A stretch of DNA of 64,000 bases from Dendrobium chrysotoxum (lineage: Eukaryota; Streptophyta; Magnoliopsida; Asparagales; Orchidaceae), in assembly GCA_019925795.1 (NCBI GenBank), contig CM034300.1:51876873-51940872 (forward strand), read 5' to 3'. The notes under the pieces were generated by a model that saw only the letters and a list, made by a program, of their open reading frames with translations, did not search any database and was not told the DNA's origin. Shown here piece after piece: positions 1-12,310 of the stretch. Position 1 is the stretch's first letter; each line of letters begins with the position of its first letter. The position numbers and the translations under genes were made by a program.

Positions 1-1492
1 GTCATTCATCTTTTTTTTAATGACCCACTTTATTCTAACCACACTTTGTTCCTTAGGTCTCTTGACTAATTCCCACACATCATTCCTAATAAATTTGTTT
101 TGCTCTTCTTGCTAGGATCCAAAATTCATCTCCTAAGGCTTGATCTATGTTGGTGGGTTCAATCATGGAGATAAATACATAATGACTAACTTCCTTCCTA
201 AGTGCATGCCTAGTTTTTACACCTTTAGATGGGTCTCCTTGGATTAACTCTATAGGTTAACTAGAAGAATATCTCTAATCTCTAGGCAATTGCTCCTGAG
301 GTTCTACTCTATCTTCTAAGGAAATAGTTTCTACCCCCTGAAGAACCTCAACTTCTTCTTCTTCAGGATTAGGTTTAGAGGTCTTATCTGATTCATCAAA
401 TACTACATGGGCTTCTACTACAAGGGTCCTCTTATTAATGATTTTATGGGCTTTAACTACAGATGAATAGCCTAAGAATATGCCTTTATCAAATTTAGGA
501 TCAAATTTTCCTAACGGTGACTTACCATTAATTAAGATAAAGTATTTACATCCAAAAACATGCAAGTGAGAAAGATTAGGTGTCCTACCCTTAAGGAGTT
601 CATAGGGTGTCTTATTAAGTTTGGGTCTAACATTCACCCTATTTAAATCATAACAAGTAGTATTCATTACTTCTGCCCAATAATATCTAAGGAGAGTATA
701 TTTAGCTAATATTTCCCTAGTAACTTCAACCAAGGTTTTATTCTTTCACTTAGGTATTCCATTCTGCTGAGGGGTCCTCAGGGCAGAGAAGTTATGTTCT
801 ATTCCTATCTCTTGACAAAATGATTCAAACCTATCATTCTCAAATTCTCCACCGTGATCACTATGGATTATTGAGATTTCACATCCTAATTTCCTTTAAA
901 TCCAAGTGGAGAAGGTTCTAAATACTTCAAATAACTCACTCTTATGTGCTAAGAATCTTACCCAAGTAAATCTAGAGCATAGGTGATCCTTAGTGAAGTC
1001 TAACTTAGGTATACCTCTAAATAGGTCTTTCTAAGTGATATTCCTGAGCATTTTCATGTTAGCATGGCATAGTCTCCTATGCCATTGCCAAGTGTGATTA
1101 GCTATTATTTTTAAACATAAAGGGTTTGAATTTTCAATGCAATTGAGGTCTAATATGTAGACACTATTTATTCATTTTCCTTCTAACACAAGTTTGTCAT
1201 TTAAGCTAATCATGTATTTATTAGAAAAAAACTTTATGTCAAACCCTTGTCACACAGGTAACTAATACTTAATATATTGTGCTTTAAACCATCAACTAAT
1301 AGAACATTTTTAATTACAAAATTTTTAGAATTTCTAATGATACATGAGCCCACCACTTTCCTAGTGGTGTTGTCTCCTAAAGTCACCTTACCTCCTAACC
1401 TGGTCTCCAATGTCATGAACTGCTTCATGTCTCTAGTCATATGTATTATCCAGGTACCATATGCTATCACTAGGCCTTTTATGAGAGCACCC
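1..1492 (-). pseudogene. copia pol remnant (protease, integrase, start of RT), element A
   Basis: Minus-strand fragments match the pol of element B. Protease and the pre-integrase zinc region lie at about 1000-1490. The integrase core includes an IHSDHGGEF-like segment near 835-870. The integrase C-terminal region is the open stretch 275-733, with motifs TPYELLKGRTPNLSHLHVFG and FDPKFDKGIFLGY. The start of RT is at 1-270. Compared with B, a deletion of about 11 bases right after the tryptophan-tyrosine-leucine-aspartate stretch near 1448 removes the protease DSG active site and shifts the frame. At least three frames are needed to follow the protein. Normal Sirevirus pol is about 1000 residues; only the first half is here. 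Confidence 0.8.
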
Positions 1493-1504
1493 CTATAATG
1501 TCAA

Positions 1505-3257
1505 TCAAAGGTTAGTTTTGGAAACCCAAGTGAGTTTGGGTTCCTCCTTATGCTTGAATGAATGGGATGTATGCATGTTATGCTGTGATGGATGCAATTT
1601 AGGTCTCCACACTAGATGTATCCTACCTAGCATGCCACAAGAGTAACACCTAACACCGGTTCACTAACCTGTGTGGGTGATGGTGCCTCTTCCTAAGTTT
1701 GTGTGATGCATGTAATGTTGAGGGGTTGTCCCATTAGACACGTGAGGGTAATGGTTTATTATTTTTTAATGCTATATCCTTTGCTCTAAAATATTCATTT
1801 ACACTTTTGTAGCTTAACACTTCTAGTTTTAATGCATGCTCATTGCCATTTAGTTGACATGCAAGTTCTTTTAATTCCTTAAATGCATTTTCTAGTTTAA
1901 CATGTGATGATTTCAAGGAATCGTGTGCAACTGTTAGCTCAACATGCTTCTTGTTTAATCTGTCAAATTCATCAAGTAGGGACATGTGATCTATATCCAA
2001 GTCAGAATGATCTTTGACTAAATTAGCATGCTCTTTTTATAAAGTATTAAAATCAGTGTTATGACTAACATGCATTTTCTTTAACTTTCTATACGAGATA
2101 TGAATTTTTTCAGAAATGACTAATAATTCATCATAAGAGAGTTGACATATCTCATCTTGATCTAATTGATCAAGGTTATCATTAGTCATAAGACACAAAT
2201 ACATTACCTCCTCCTCTGCTTCTTCTTCTGACAATTCTAAGGCAGAGTCAGCCCAAAAAGCTCTTTGTGTTTTTAGCTTGCTCTTCTTATACTTTGATTT
2301 CTCTTCGCCCTTCTCCTTGGTTGGGTGAGTCTTTATGTTGGGGCAATCAACTCGGAGATGACCTAGTTTCCTGCACTCAAAGCAAACTGTGTCAAATGTA
2401 ACTTTAATATTCTTTGAGCTTTTACCTTTATTCCAGTTGTTTTGATGACGCCTTTATTTTCTTTTCAGAAAATTATTGAACTAACGAGTCATCAAGACTA
2501 TGTCATCATCTTCCTCTACTGTAGAACTATGACTTTCTGAATTGTTCACTTTTAGAGCCTTAGTTTGCTCCTTCTTCTTTTCTCCTGCAGCACTTTCCCT
2601 TTGACTCACTCCTTGCTCGTAGGCAATGAGTGACCCAAGCAAATTGTCAATTGAATAGATGTTTAAATCTTTAGACTCAATTATTACAGTTATTTTTGCA
2701 TCATAAGGACTTGGTAAGCATCTCAAAATTTTATTAACTTTTTTAGAATTAGATAACCCTCTTCCTAGTGCATGCAAGGATGTCATAATCTGGCTGAATC
2801 TAGTGTATATATCAAATACAGTCTCGCTAGGTTTCATGCGAAAGAGTTTGTAATCATGCAGTAATATGTTTAGCCTAGCCTATTTAACCTCACTAGCTCC
2901 TTCATATGTGATACACAATCTATCCCATATCTCTTTACCAATACTATAAGTAGTCTCTTGCATATATTCTTCTCATTTCAATGTGCAAAAGAAACAATTC
3001 AAGCATTTTGCATTTAATTACGCAAGTTCCCTATCCTCATTACTCCATTCATTAAATGATAAAATAGTTTTAACACCATTCGTGAGACGAAAAGGTGTAG
3101 AGTACCCTTCTTGTACCAACATCCATATCCAATAGTCTATAGATTGTAAAAATGTAGACATGAAAATTTTCCAAAAGTCAAATGATATATTATCAAATAA
3201 GGGTGGAAGGGTTATTGAATAACTCTCCACAGCGTTACGGTTACCAAAATGTGCCAT
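1505..3257 (-). pseudogene. Sirevirus gag remnant, element A
   Basis: The start codon at 3257 matches the gag starts of B (36907) and C (24083), each a short distance downstream of its primer site. The N-terminal part (3018-3257; SYSITLPPLFDNISFDFWK) and the UBN2-type gag core (2481-2837; PSETVFDIYTRFSQ, KILRCLPSPYDAKITV) are clear. Glutamate- and lysine-rich segments with heptad-like spacing follow at 1734-2234, predicted coiled coil. The pieces at 1734-2000, 2037-2234, 2481-2837 and 3018-3257 share one frame, so stops rather than frameshifts broke this part. The last zinc-knuckle region (about 1510-1680) is degraded. Gag would form the particle and bind RNA. Confidence 0.8.
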
Positions 3258-3302
3258 GGAACATCTGTTTCTAGGTTTTCTAAAATATTATTTTGAAACC
3301 CC

Positions 3303-3314
3303 TCTCTGATACCA
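3303..3314 (-). other. primer binding site of element A (initiator tRNA-Met type)
   Basis: Minus-strand TGGTATCAGAGA lies two bases inside the LTR end. It is complementary to the 3' end of plant initiator tRNA-Met except at the twelfth base (C in B and C). It marks the boundary between the 5' LTR and the interior. Confidence 0.85.
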
Positions 3315-3316
3315 CT

Positions 3317-5106
3317 TGAAAGTATGAGATGTGCCAAGAGGGGGGGGGGGGGGGTGAATTGGTATTTTAAAAAATAAATCCTAAATAATTGTTCTAATTT
3401 TTAAAGGATTTTTTAGATTTTTAAAAAGTTGATTTAACTAATCAAATACGGAAGCTAATGATTCGTTCACAATTACAACAATGGTGTTAAAATTTTAAAT
3501 CTCACAATGGAATATTAAAATCAAACTTTACCAAGCAGTTATAACAAAAATTAAATGCAAGAAAAGTAAAATGCAGAAAATGAAAAAAGAACACCAAAAA
3601 TTTTTATAGTGGTTCAGTCAACCTTGACCTACGTCCACTCCTCAGAGTCCTCCACTCTTAGAGATACATTATTAAAAGTAGACTCTCCTTTTGTTCCCAC
3701 AGCAAAGCAGAGAAGCCTTTACAAAACTCACTTTCACCTTCCCTGGTGTGGCGAAGTGCTAGACACTATGTCACCCACCTAGTGAAGGCAATGGACCATC
3801 TCCTTTTTCTCCCTCCTAGAGAAGGTAGAGAACTTTAACCTAGAAGCCTCTCTCCCTAGAGAGCTCCCACAAGACTTACCAAGGCCAACATGAGGAGCAA
3901 GCATGCAGCTAGCTCGGAGCAACCGTGCGATCCCCTCGCACTCCTTCTCCCTCATGCTCAAGCTCATCTTCTCCTTCCTCTCACAAACCCTGGTTTTCTT
4001 CAAAAGATCCCTCTTAAGTGTTTCTTCAGTTATCACGTTCCTCTCCTTCACTCACTTTAAAAGAATAAAAAAACTTGCTTTTATATTAGGCTTCAAAAAA
4101 CCCTAATCATTCAATTCAGCTGTCACTGCTCGTACAATATGATCCAATATCATACAGTACGATCAGCTCAAAATCAGTTCCGTCCAGTACGAAGGGAGTC
4201 GAACAGTTCATAAATTTTAAGCACATCGTACCGTACAATCAGGAGATCGTACTGGACAATCATTTTATTTTCAACTGTTCGTATAGGACAACCAAAAATC
4301 TTCTATGTAATTCATCCCATACTGTACACTTTGTATAGTACAAATAGTTCAATTCAATCCATCATCCTGTATAATATAAATATTGTTTGGGATGAATAGT
4401 TCAAAAAATTATGGTTTCATCTAGTACAATCTCTAGGACGATGAAATTTCATCTCTGTAGCTCATACAATACGATGTATATCGTATAGTAAGAATGACAG
4501 TCATTAATAAACCACAATTTAATTGCCTGGTTACGAGGGATAATTTTGGCAAGATTTCAAATAATCGTACAATATGATTAATATCATATAGTACGATTAG
4601 TTCAAAGATCAAATTCAAAACCTGACCTAAATTATGCTTGCAGTTAGGGTTCTCAGATGGAAAAAAATTGTATAGTATGATCATAATCGTATAGTATGAT
4701 TAGTTCACAAACTAATTATTCAGAATTAGCCGTTAAGCCTAAGTGTTGATGACATATCGTATTGTACGATTAAAAATGGTACAGTATGATTTTCTTTAAA
4801 AAAATTTACTCTTCAAAAAAGAAACTCTCCCTTGGTGTTTGTGTGCATGGTCACTCAATTTGCATACACTCTTTTGTGGTAGACTCAAAAAATAAAAAAT
4901 AAAGATAAAACAAAAATACAAATTTTTTTACATCCTATTCTATCCAGTCTTGAGTCTCTAGCAGTCTTGAGCGGTGTGTATCTTACTTAAAATGTTAATG
5001 CTCACAGAGAAATAATAACATCCATATTTTTCAAGGAAGAGCATAGTAATCCAGTCAATATTATTTGTCATCATCAAAATTAGATACTAGGGATCCTGGA
5101 CTGCGA
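3317..5106 (-). repeat. 5' LTR of Sirevirus A
   Basis: Starts on the plus strand at tgaaag (LTR 3' end on the minus strand) and ends near ctgcgata, aligned with the gcaaca end of B. The right edge is placed by alignment and is good to a few bases. It contains a 15-G run (3340-3354), a repeat region with CCTTCTCTAGGAGGGAG-type units (about 3785-3850), a TATA-like AATATAAAAGC on the minus strand (4077-4087), and an array of gtac-core palindromes (about 4130-4800) upstream of that TATA. An antisense-looking reading frame at 3779-4051 is probably a fortuitous frame in the untranslated leader. Confidence 0.8.
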
Positions 5107-6540
5107 TAGATTTCTTTTCTAAGACTGTCATGGGTTTTAGCTTTTTTTGATCGGAGATTGTTGATCACAAAGGGAAGAGAACTGTGAAGCATTTTCTAGA
5201 ATACTAGAGGTGTTATTAGGCAATTTTTCAAATTTTTTAAAAGTGAAACCTTTCAAAAGAAATGCTAGTGGACCATAAATAGTTTTTTGTAGAATCTCGA
5301 TTGCATTCCGCTTTTGCAATTGAGGTTCATATTTCATGCTTAAATTCTTCCATCCTAGTATATTGTCAACCAATTTCACCTTAAATTTTTACTTTTCTAT
5401 GACAAGATCACCAATTGTAATGTGATGCTGACTACCAGTAAACCTTATGGCAAACATGCTTTCTAATTTTGTGAAAATGTGCAATGAACCATTAGGTAAA
5501 TATACATACCAGTCAAATTCTACACCTAATTTATTACTTACAAACTGCCTGAATAACAACACATCATTGCCTCTGATATTATAGAAACTGAATTTGAAAT
5601 ATGTAATATATTGTCTTGGATTTCTAGCACAATCAAAAATTTTGATGGACGAGGGCACAAATCTTTTTGGGTTTGAAACTGCATCGTATCCCCTTAGGCA
5701 AGCCCTACCCTTTGGAATAGGCGAGGTACCTTAAGAGTGCGTTAATACTTCCTTCACCTACTATTATACTTGTTATTTTATAGCTTTTCTTTGTAAAGAT
5801 TTATCCTCAGATTCTTGTTATCATTCTTCTATAACCTTGATCACCTCTTTCTTGCCTACCACTTGAACAGACTCGGATCAATGAGATTCGACCAATACTC
5901 GTGGTGGTAAAGACCCATGGAACTATAATGATGCCATAGTAGTCATCATGTCTTATATCTTCTTCTTCTTTTTTTGTAATCTGGTTATCTTTCTAGTTTA
6001 ACTATTTTAAAAGATATTGGGTTAAGTTAGATGCCATGCCTTCCTCAACTATAACATTATCTACATCAACATCTTCAATCTGATCATTCTGTGGTGATCT
6101 ACTCATGTCTTCCATGAATACATAGCTACCACATCATCGAAGAGATCATTCTAGATAGGGTCAAAGTCTAAAACTTCTTCCTCTTCTATATACTCAATAT
6201 TATCTTTCGATTCAACCAAAAGCTCCTCTGTAGTCTTTCCAAAAACATTATGTTGGACAATAAGAACATATCTTTCTCAGAACATTACATATGAAGATTC
6301 AATCTCAGGCTTGCTCTCCTTCTTAAGTTCTTCCTCTATAGACTTCTCAGGTGAAGTTGCTATAGGAGGAGTGGCTTCTACCTTAGGTCACTAAATCTTC
6401 TTCTCATCTGATGTTGAAGAAATTTGGATTTGTGAATCCAACCACTCCACATCAGGATGAGAAGATGAAGATGGACTACTAGGGTAGTTATTATCAACAT
6501 GAGGTGAAGAATGGGCATGAGAATAACAAAGGTGGGTTAA
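5107..6540 (-). pseudogene. Tat-lineage Ty3/gypsy gag fragment
   Basis: The open stretches 5389-5658 and 5137-5379 on the minus strand match the gag of G at 48919-49460. Shared blocks include the gag motif around DVLLFRQFVSNKLG, the LPNGSLHIFTKLES segment and IGDLVIEK, then LKNLSMKYEPQLQ-like and GPLAFLLKGFTFKKFE. Weak upstream gag similarity continues to about 6540, much broken. The left side is cut by element A's LTR. This copy keeps a glutamate codon where G has a stop at 49183, so it helps diagnose G's mutations. Confidence 0.75.
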
Positions 6541-7400
6541 TTAGGCAAATAATATTTGTACCCCCACATTCAAATGGTCAAGATGTAATTGTAAGATGTA
6601 GTGGATTTGGTAGTTGATGTAAGGAGCTACTAAGAAGTTTGCTTTTGTGGCACATTTTAGTATGGTCAATGTCATCTGTCACCATCGAGGGCTAGTAGTA
6701 GCTATTGAGACCACATAAGATTATAAAAAGATATGCAAATTATGGTTATGTATAGTAGTGTACCTATCACAACAAAGTAATAAAAGGATGAGTAGAGTAT
6801 CATTCCCACAAGGATCAACTTAAGCCAAATATGAAAAGTTCGTTGTTATTTTTCCTAATCAACTTAAGCTTAATATGAAAATTTATGTTTCCTATTAAGG
6901 GTGAACATAACAAAAGTGAAATATACCCGACAACTTATTTTTAGAATTTTTATTTCATTTGATATATAAAATTTCTAAACTACTATAGTTCTTAATTTTA
7001 TGTAAATCAAAGACACATATTACGACAAGCCAATGTGGATTAGAGCTTACCTATGTCAAGTTTGTATAGATTCTTACTATAGTTGCCTTTTTAAACATCT
7101 CCTTAAGATCCCAAATAATAGATTAGCCTATGTCTAAGTTAATTAATACTTTTTCAAATTTCCTTTATTGATTCCACTAAGGTTATAAATAATGCTGGAT
7201 TTTAAAAAGTAAGTGGCCAACTAAACAATTAAATTGAGAATTGGAACATAATATAACCTATCTATAAAGAAAATCTATTATTTGAACATACATAAAAATT
7301 AGTGCACCAATAATTTAGAAAAGTATAATTTCATTATGGAACATGTTTTAAATAAAATTACAAACTATTTTGCTACATAAGAAACTAAAAACTAAGAGTA
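6541..7400. other. unidentified AT-rich sequence
   Basis: No reading frame of useful length and no protein similarity I recognise. It lies between a Tat gag fragment and a Tat pol fragment that are in the wrong order for one element, so it may hold the remains of an LTR or of another insertion. No boundary motif is clear. Confidence 0.4.
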
Positions 7401-8634
7401 AAAGTTAGAGAGATATAACTGGTATTATCCAAGGGAGACTACTAGAAATGATTACCACAATGCCCTTTTTCCAATTTGTGTGGCTAATAATTTCTCTGTT
7501 AGGAGCTCTCCCTCTTCAAAGTAATCGATGAAAGGGTGTCTCCAATCATCTCATTCTTTAACCTCTAAAAATTCCCACCATGATTCTGAGGCTAAAATAT
7601 ACTTTTGCCTTCTTAGAATCATTTGAAGCTTACTTTTTTGGTGCTCAAGAATGATTTGTGGGGGAGGTTGAGTTTTAACCAGAGTTTTTTCCTACTTGCT
7701 TGAATTTGATGACCCCCACTATGAGAAACATTCATGGGAAGGCTAGTGTGGATCCCAATCAACACATACTCAATATTTATGCTTGCCATCTCCTTTACTA
7801 GCTTTGGTAGTGAGTTTTCTTTACTATTTAATTTTTAGGAGACTCTTGTTAGAGTATGATTTGAGAATTTCTCCATAAACTCAGGAACTCTTTTGTGATA
7901 GTGAAATAAATCTATCTTGCTTATTTTATAAATACCAATACTTGATTTATTATGAGTTGAGAGTCACAAAAAATGTATAAATTTTAGATTTCTATCAAAA
8001 TAGTAATTTTAAGACCCACCACCAAATCTTTATATTTAGTCTCCCTATTGATTTCAAGCTCAATCAAACTAAATGTATACATCATGAAACCTCTTTTGGG
8101 TGTTATGAAGTTGAGACAAATACTAGCCTGGGCCTTTGGATGATTTGGAGATTAAATAGGTTTGCTTAATATGGATCCTTCAAAATACATCTTCTAAGTT
8201 TATAGCTTCTTTTCTTATTTGAGAAAAATCTATTCATCAGGTAGATCATCATTGAGCAATTAATCTATAGGGATGGGATATGTAGTGAGAAAATCTGCTA
8301 GAATTTTCCTACTTTAATGGATGATATGTGATATCAAAATTTAAAAGGGAGACTGTCCATCTAGCTAAAAGATATATCAATGCAAGTCTTTTCATTAATA
8401 ACTTCTTTAATCAATCTTTGATATCAAAGTTATTTTATGACACATCATATAAATGTCATAGCTTCTGGATGGTCAAAATAAATGCCATATAGTGCTTCTC
8501 AAATGGAGAATAATGCATCTCTGGTTTAAGCAACCCTTTTCTGATATACTAAAGAGTGTTTTATTTGTCTTCTTCATTATACTGTGTTAATAATGCTTTG
8601 AGGGACTCTTCCAATTTTGTTGGATACAAGATGA
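7401..8634 (-). pseudogene. Tat-lineage pol fragment: gypsy RNase H plus archaeal-type RNase H
   Basis: Translated on the minus strand with several frameshifts, 8634 down to about 7900 matches G at 53415-54240. Visible blocks are ILADFLTTYPIPID and LLNDDLPDE, which mark the end of the gypsy RNase H. Then come NFITPKRGFMMYTF, a glycine-leucine segment like G's GLELAILMEI, and CDSQLIINQV, which belong to the second RNase H typical of Tat elements. It ends exactly where LTR E begins. Many stops; no function. It lies upstream, in the reading direction, of the gag fragment at 5107-6540, so the two are not one intact copy. Confidence 0.75.
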
Positions 8635-10339
8635 TGTTGTAACTCAGGCTTCCGAGTTTATGATTTTGATGATAATAAATATTACTGATTACCTCTTTAT
8701 TTCTCATAGTATATGTAGTGTATTTTTATTTCTGTGTTGACTAACATTTCAAGTACAACATGCACTATTCTTTAAAGATTCAGGGCTCAAGATTTGGTAG
8801 AATAGGATATGTTGAAAGAGTCTGTAATTTTCATTTATTTATTTTTAACTTCTTGAGTCAAGTCCTATAAGGGTGTATGCTAGCTTGGTGACCATGCACA
8901 CACACACAATGGGAGAAAAAATTATGTTAAATATTTTAATTTTTCTATATATCATGCTGTATGATCTGGATCATACTATATAATCTAGTGTTATAGAAAT
9001 TAATTAAAATATTTTATTTTTCTAGAAAAAATAATTTTAAAATATAACTAATCATATAATACGAACACCATATCGTACTAGACGATCTGTTATAATTAGA
9101 AACCCTGTCGTTCATTAAATTAGAAAAAAATTGAATTTGACTAAACGATGTTTAAAATATTATCTGATTTAATCTTATGATTAATCAATTGAATCTGCTT
9201 AATTTTGATATTTTTATTATACTGTACGAACTAGATCGTACTATACGATCAATAGAGATGATATTTGGTCATCCCATGATTCATCTTGGATGAACTACAT
9301 TTCAGTTGAAACTAATCATACTGGACGATTGGTCTTTATATTGATGATCGTACAATACTAATAAGCAAATTTGAACTATTTGTACTATACTAACTGGTGA
9401 TCGGACAGTACAAACAGGTCAAATTTTACACATTGTACTGTACGATCCTGTAATTGTACTATATGATCTTTGACGACTGAATTAAATTTTTAGTGTTTTT
9501 TGAAGCCTATTATAAAAATTATGTTTTAAGTTTTTCTCCTAATGTTGAGAGAGGAATATGGCTGAAGAACGAACTCTGAGAGGGAGCTTTTGAGAAGAAA
9601 ATTAGGATTTGTGAGAGGAAGAAGAAGGTGAGCTTGAGCATGAGGGAGAAGTACTATGAGGGGATCACACGGTTGCTCCGAGCTAGCTACATGCTTGCTC
9701 CTCTTATGGCCTTTATGAGTCTCTTGAAAGCTCTCTAGGGATAGAAGCTTCTAGGTCAAAGTCCTTGAGGTTCTCTGCCTTCTCTAGGAGGGAGAAAAAG
9801 GAGGTGAGGTTCTATGCCTTCTCTAGGAGGGAGAAAAAGGAGGTAAGTTCTCTGCCTTCTACAGGAGGGAGAAAAATGAGAAGGTCCGCTGCCATCAGTG
9901 GGAGGATGACATAATGTCCGGCACTCTGCCACACTGAGGAAGGTGAAAGTGAGTTTTACAAAGGCTTATCCACCTTACTGTGGGAGCAGAAGGAGAGTCA
10001 CTTTTTGATTAGTGCTATTCTCAGAGTGGAGGACTCTGGAGAGTGGAAGTAGATCAAGGTTGATCGAACCACTATAAAAATTTTCTGTTTTATTTCTTGC
10101 ATTTAATTTTTGCTTCAACTGCTTGGTGAAATTTTGATTTTAGTATTCTATTGTGAGATTTAAAATTTTATCACCATTGTTGTACTTGTGATCAATTCAA
10201 TAGCTTCTCGATTGATTAGTTAAATTATTTAATTGAAAAGTCTAAATTTTTTTCAAAAATTAGAACTCTTGTTTAACATTTATTTTTAAGAACCAATTCA
10301 CGCCCCCCCTCCTCAATCTTGGTGCAAATCATACTTTCA
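8635..10339 (+). repeat. Sirevirus LTR E, solo or recombinant
   Basis: Runs from TGTTGTAACTC to atactttca, 1705 bp, the full LTR length of this group (B: 1702). In order: a palindrome array with a gtac core (about 8940-9480), a TATA box CTATTATAAAAA (9508-9519), repeated CTTCTCTAGGAGGGAG units (about 9770-9900), and a C-run at 10302-10309 near the end. No primer site follows and no polypurine tract precedes it, so no interior is attached. Flanking pentamers differ (gatga before, tagta after). It joins a Tat fragment to a LINE fragment. Confidence 0.85.
9508..9519 (+). promoter_or_regulatory. TATA-like element of LTR E
   Basis: CTATTATAAAAA lies just downstream of the palindrome array and upstream of the repeated leader segment. 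The same order is seen in LTR D (TATTTAAG at 26066-26073), C (minus strand, 15080-15091) and A (minus strand, 4077-4087). This is the likely core promoter; no start site can be read from sequence. Confidence 0.6.
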
Positions 10340-12310
10340 TAGTAGACCTACCCAACATGAATCCAAATTGATTTGAGAAACATTATTATCATGCCACAAC
10401 CTATGCTCCATAACTCTCTCCCATAATTTTAAAGTATGACACATTCACTTAATTCCTCCATAAATTGCATAATATTATGCATCACCTTTATTCTTAAAAA
10501 TAGGAATCAATACACTCATTCTCCACTCATCTGACATCTTTTTAATCCTCAAAATAATATTAAAAAGTACATTATGCCTTGAAATTCTTTCATCTCCTAA
10601 GCATTTCCACACCACTATTGAAATATCATCAGGTCCAATAACTTTTCGACACTTCATTTTTTTTAAAGTCTCTCTATTGGTTTTACTAATACTCTAATGA
10701 AAATAATAAATTTTATTTTCATTTAGGGTGCTAAGGCTAAAAGTCAATCATATTCTCCTACTCTTCACTGAAAAGTTTAGCAAAATATCTCATCCACCAT
10801 TGTTGAATATCCTCTTCCAATAAAAGCACTTTTTGATCTTCATCCTTAATGCACTTCATTTGAACTAAATATTTACTACTCCTACCCCTTTGTTTGAATA
10901 ACTTATACATATATCTTACGCCCTCCTTAGTATCTAATCAATTATATAAATCATTAAATGCTAAAATCTTTGCATCACATATTGCTTTATATCTTTCCTA
11001 ATTACCAGAGTTTTTAGATCTAAACTGGTTTTTATAATAAATCTTCTTTTTTTGTTCTTTTCTCACACATTTTGATTCTACCATCAACTATTTTTACTAT
11101 TAGGAGCTTTTCACTTTGATACTCTAGGCACATTTTTGCAACATTCATAATATCAATAGCTAATTTTCCTACATAATTTTATCTTCCTAAAGCAAAGAAA
11201 AAATCTTAAGATCTAGAATCTTTTTATCAATACTATTTTTGTTAATATTCTTTAATTTCCCCTATCTAATCCAAGAATAATATTTTATTTTACTTTTTTT
11301 CCCCTTCATCCTAAAGTCCAAAACCAATAAGCGATGTTGGGTACATAAACTTTCACTTTGAATAACTTTATAATCTTTGCAATATAAATGATCTAATTTT
11401 CTTTTAAAAAATAATCAATCTAAGTTCTACAATATCCATTCTTATAACTGATGAGTTACTCATCTCTTTTCTTAAATTAGGTATTTGTAATTACAAAATA
11501 ATAAGCTATAAAAATCTAATATGGTTTTATCACCTTCATTAGTCGCTCCAAACTTATAGCCACCATAAATGCTTTTAAAATCATCTACCTCTTTACCAAT
11601 ATGTCCATTTAAATCTCCTCTAAAAAAAACTCTTTCTTCAAGAGGTGTCTTTTTTATTAATTTTTCTAAGTCATTCTAAAATTTTAATTTGGAACACATA
11701 TCAAAACATACTTAAGGAGCATAAATACTTATAATATTAATAATCTTAGCTTTAATAGCAATATTTAAAGCTATAATTTTATCTCCAATTCTATTAATTT
11801 TTATAATATTGTCCTTCAAACTCTAATCTATAATCACACCTACACCATTTCTACTATGACTTCTATTATAATACAAATGTTTAAATCTTAAGCTATCAAT
11901 CTCCTTAGCCTTCTCTCCAACCAATTTAGTTTCTTATATGCATAGAATATTTATCTTCCTAAGAATAACATTATTTATTAATTCCATTAATTTGTATGTA
12001 AGGGAACCTATATGCTAAGTTCCTATCTTTTTTAGTTTCAGGGATTAGCTTCATGGCCCACATACATCCATGGTGTGAGAACCATTGCCTATTTAACACT
12101 ACACCTAGGCACAAGTGTAGTTACCCTTGCACACTTATCACTGTATTCAAGTCATATAGCATGCCACTCCCAGAGAATGTCATAACATTAACACATATTA
12201 TTAAAGGATTCATGTCATGATTATTCGATAAGTTTTATGCTGGTTGTCGACTACCTAACACAACCCTCCACTTTTCTCATCCAGAACTTAGGACATAAAA
12301 ATAATAGTGT
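10340..12310 (-). pseudogene. RTE-like LINE fragment (endonuclease and start of reverse transcriptase)
   Basis: Minus-strand 10475-10657 carries VIGPDDISIVVWKCLGDE and SDEWRMSVLIPIFKNKGD, the first RT blocks of plant RTE-type LINEs. The next block (NYRGIK-like, KLWERV-EHRL, FGFMLGRST) runs to 10340 with errors. Upstream, 11100-12050 encodes a broken AP-type endonuclease: NRSHSRNGVGVIID-like near 11850, IYAP near 11720 and a GDLNGHIGKE motif near 11590-11620. Frameshifts and stops are frequent. The RT is cut at 10340 by LTR E, right after the RST motif, so the catalytic RT core is missing. 12060-12310 looks like the 5' part of the same element; that edge is uncertain. Confidence 0.75.

Larger units (their letters stand above)
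1..5106 (-). mobile_element. Sirevirus-type Ty1/copia element A, partial (5' LTR, gag, front of pol)
   Basis: On the minus strand the order is 5' LTR (3317-5106), primer site, gag, then protease, integrase and the start of reverse transcriptase, which runs off the left edge. The copia order (integrase before RT), coiled-coil gag, tRNA-iMet primer site and palindrome-rich LTR fit the Sirevirus lineage. Many stops and frameshifts make it non-functional. Its right edge abuts Tat gag sequence, so A inserted into an older Tat copy. The 3' LTR and any target duplication lie outside the window. Confidence 0.85.

Noticed and set aside
8627..10344. Target duplication around LTR E
   Set aside because: Flanking pentamers gatga and tagta do not match, even with a shift of one or two bases.
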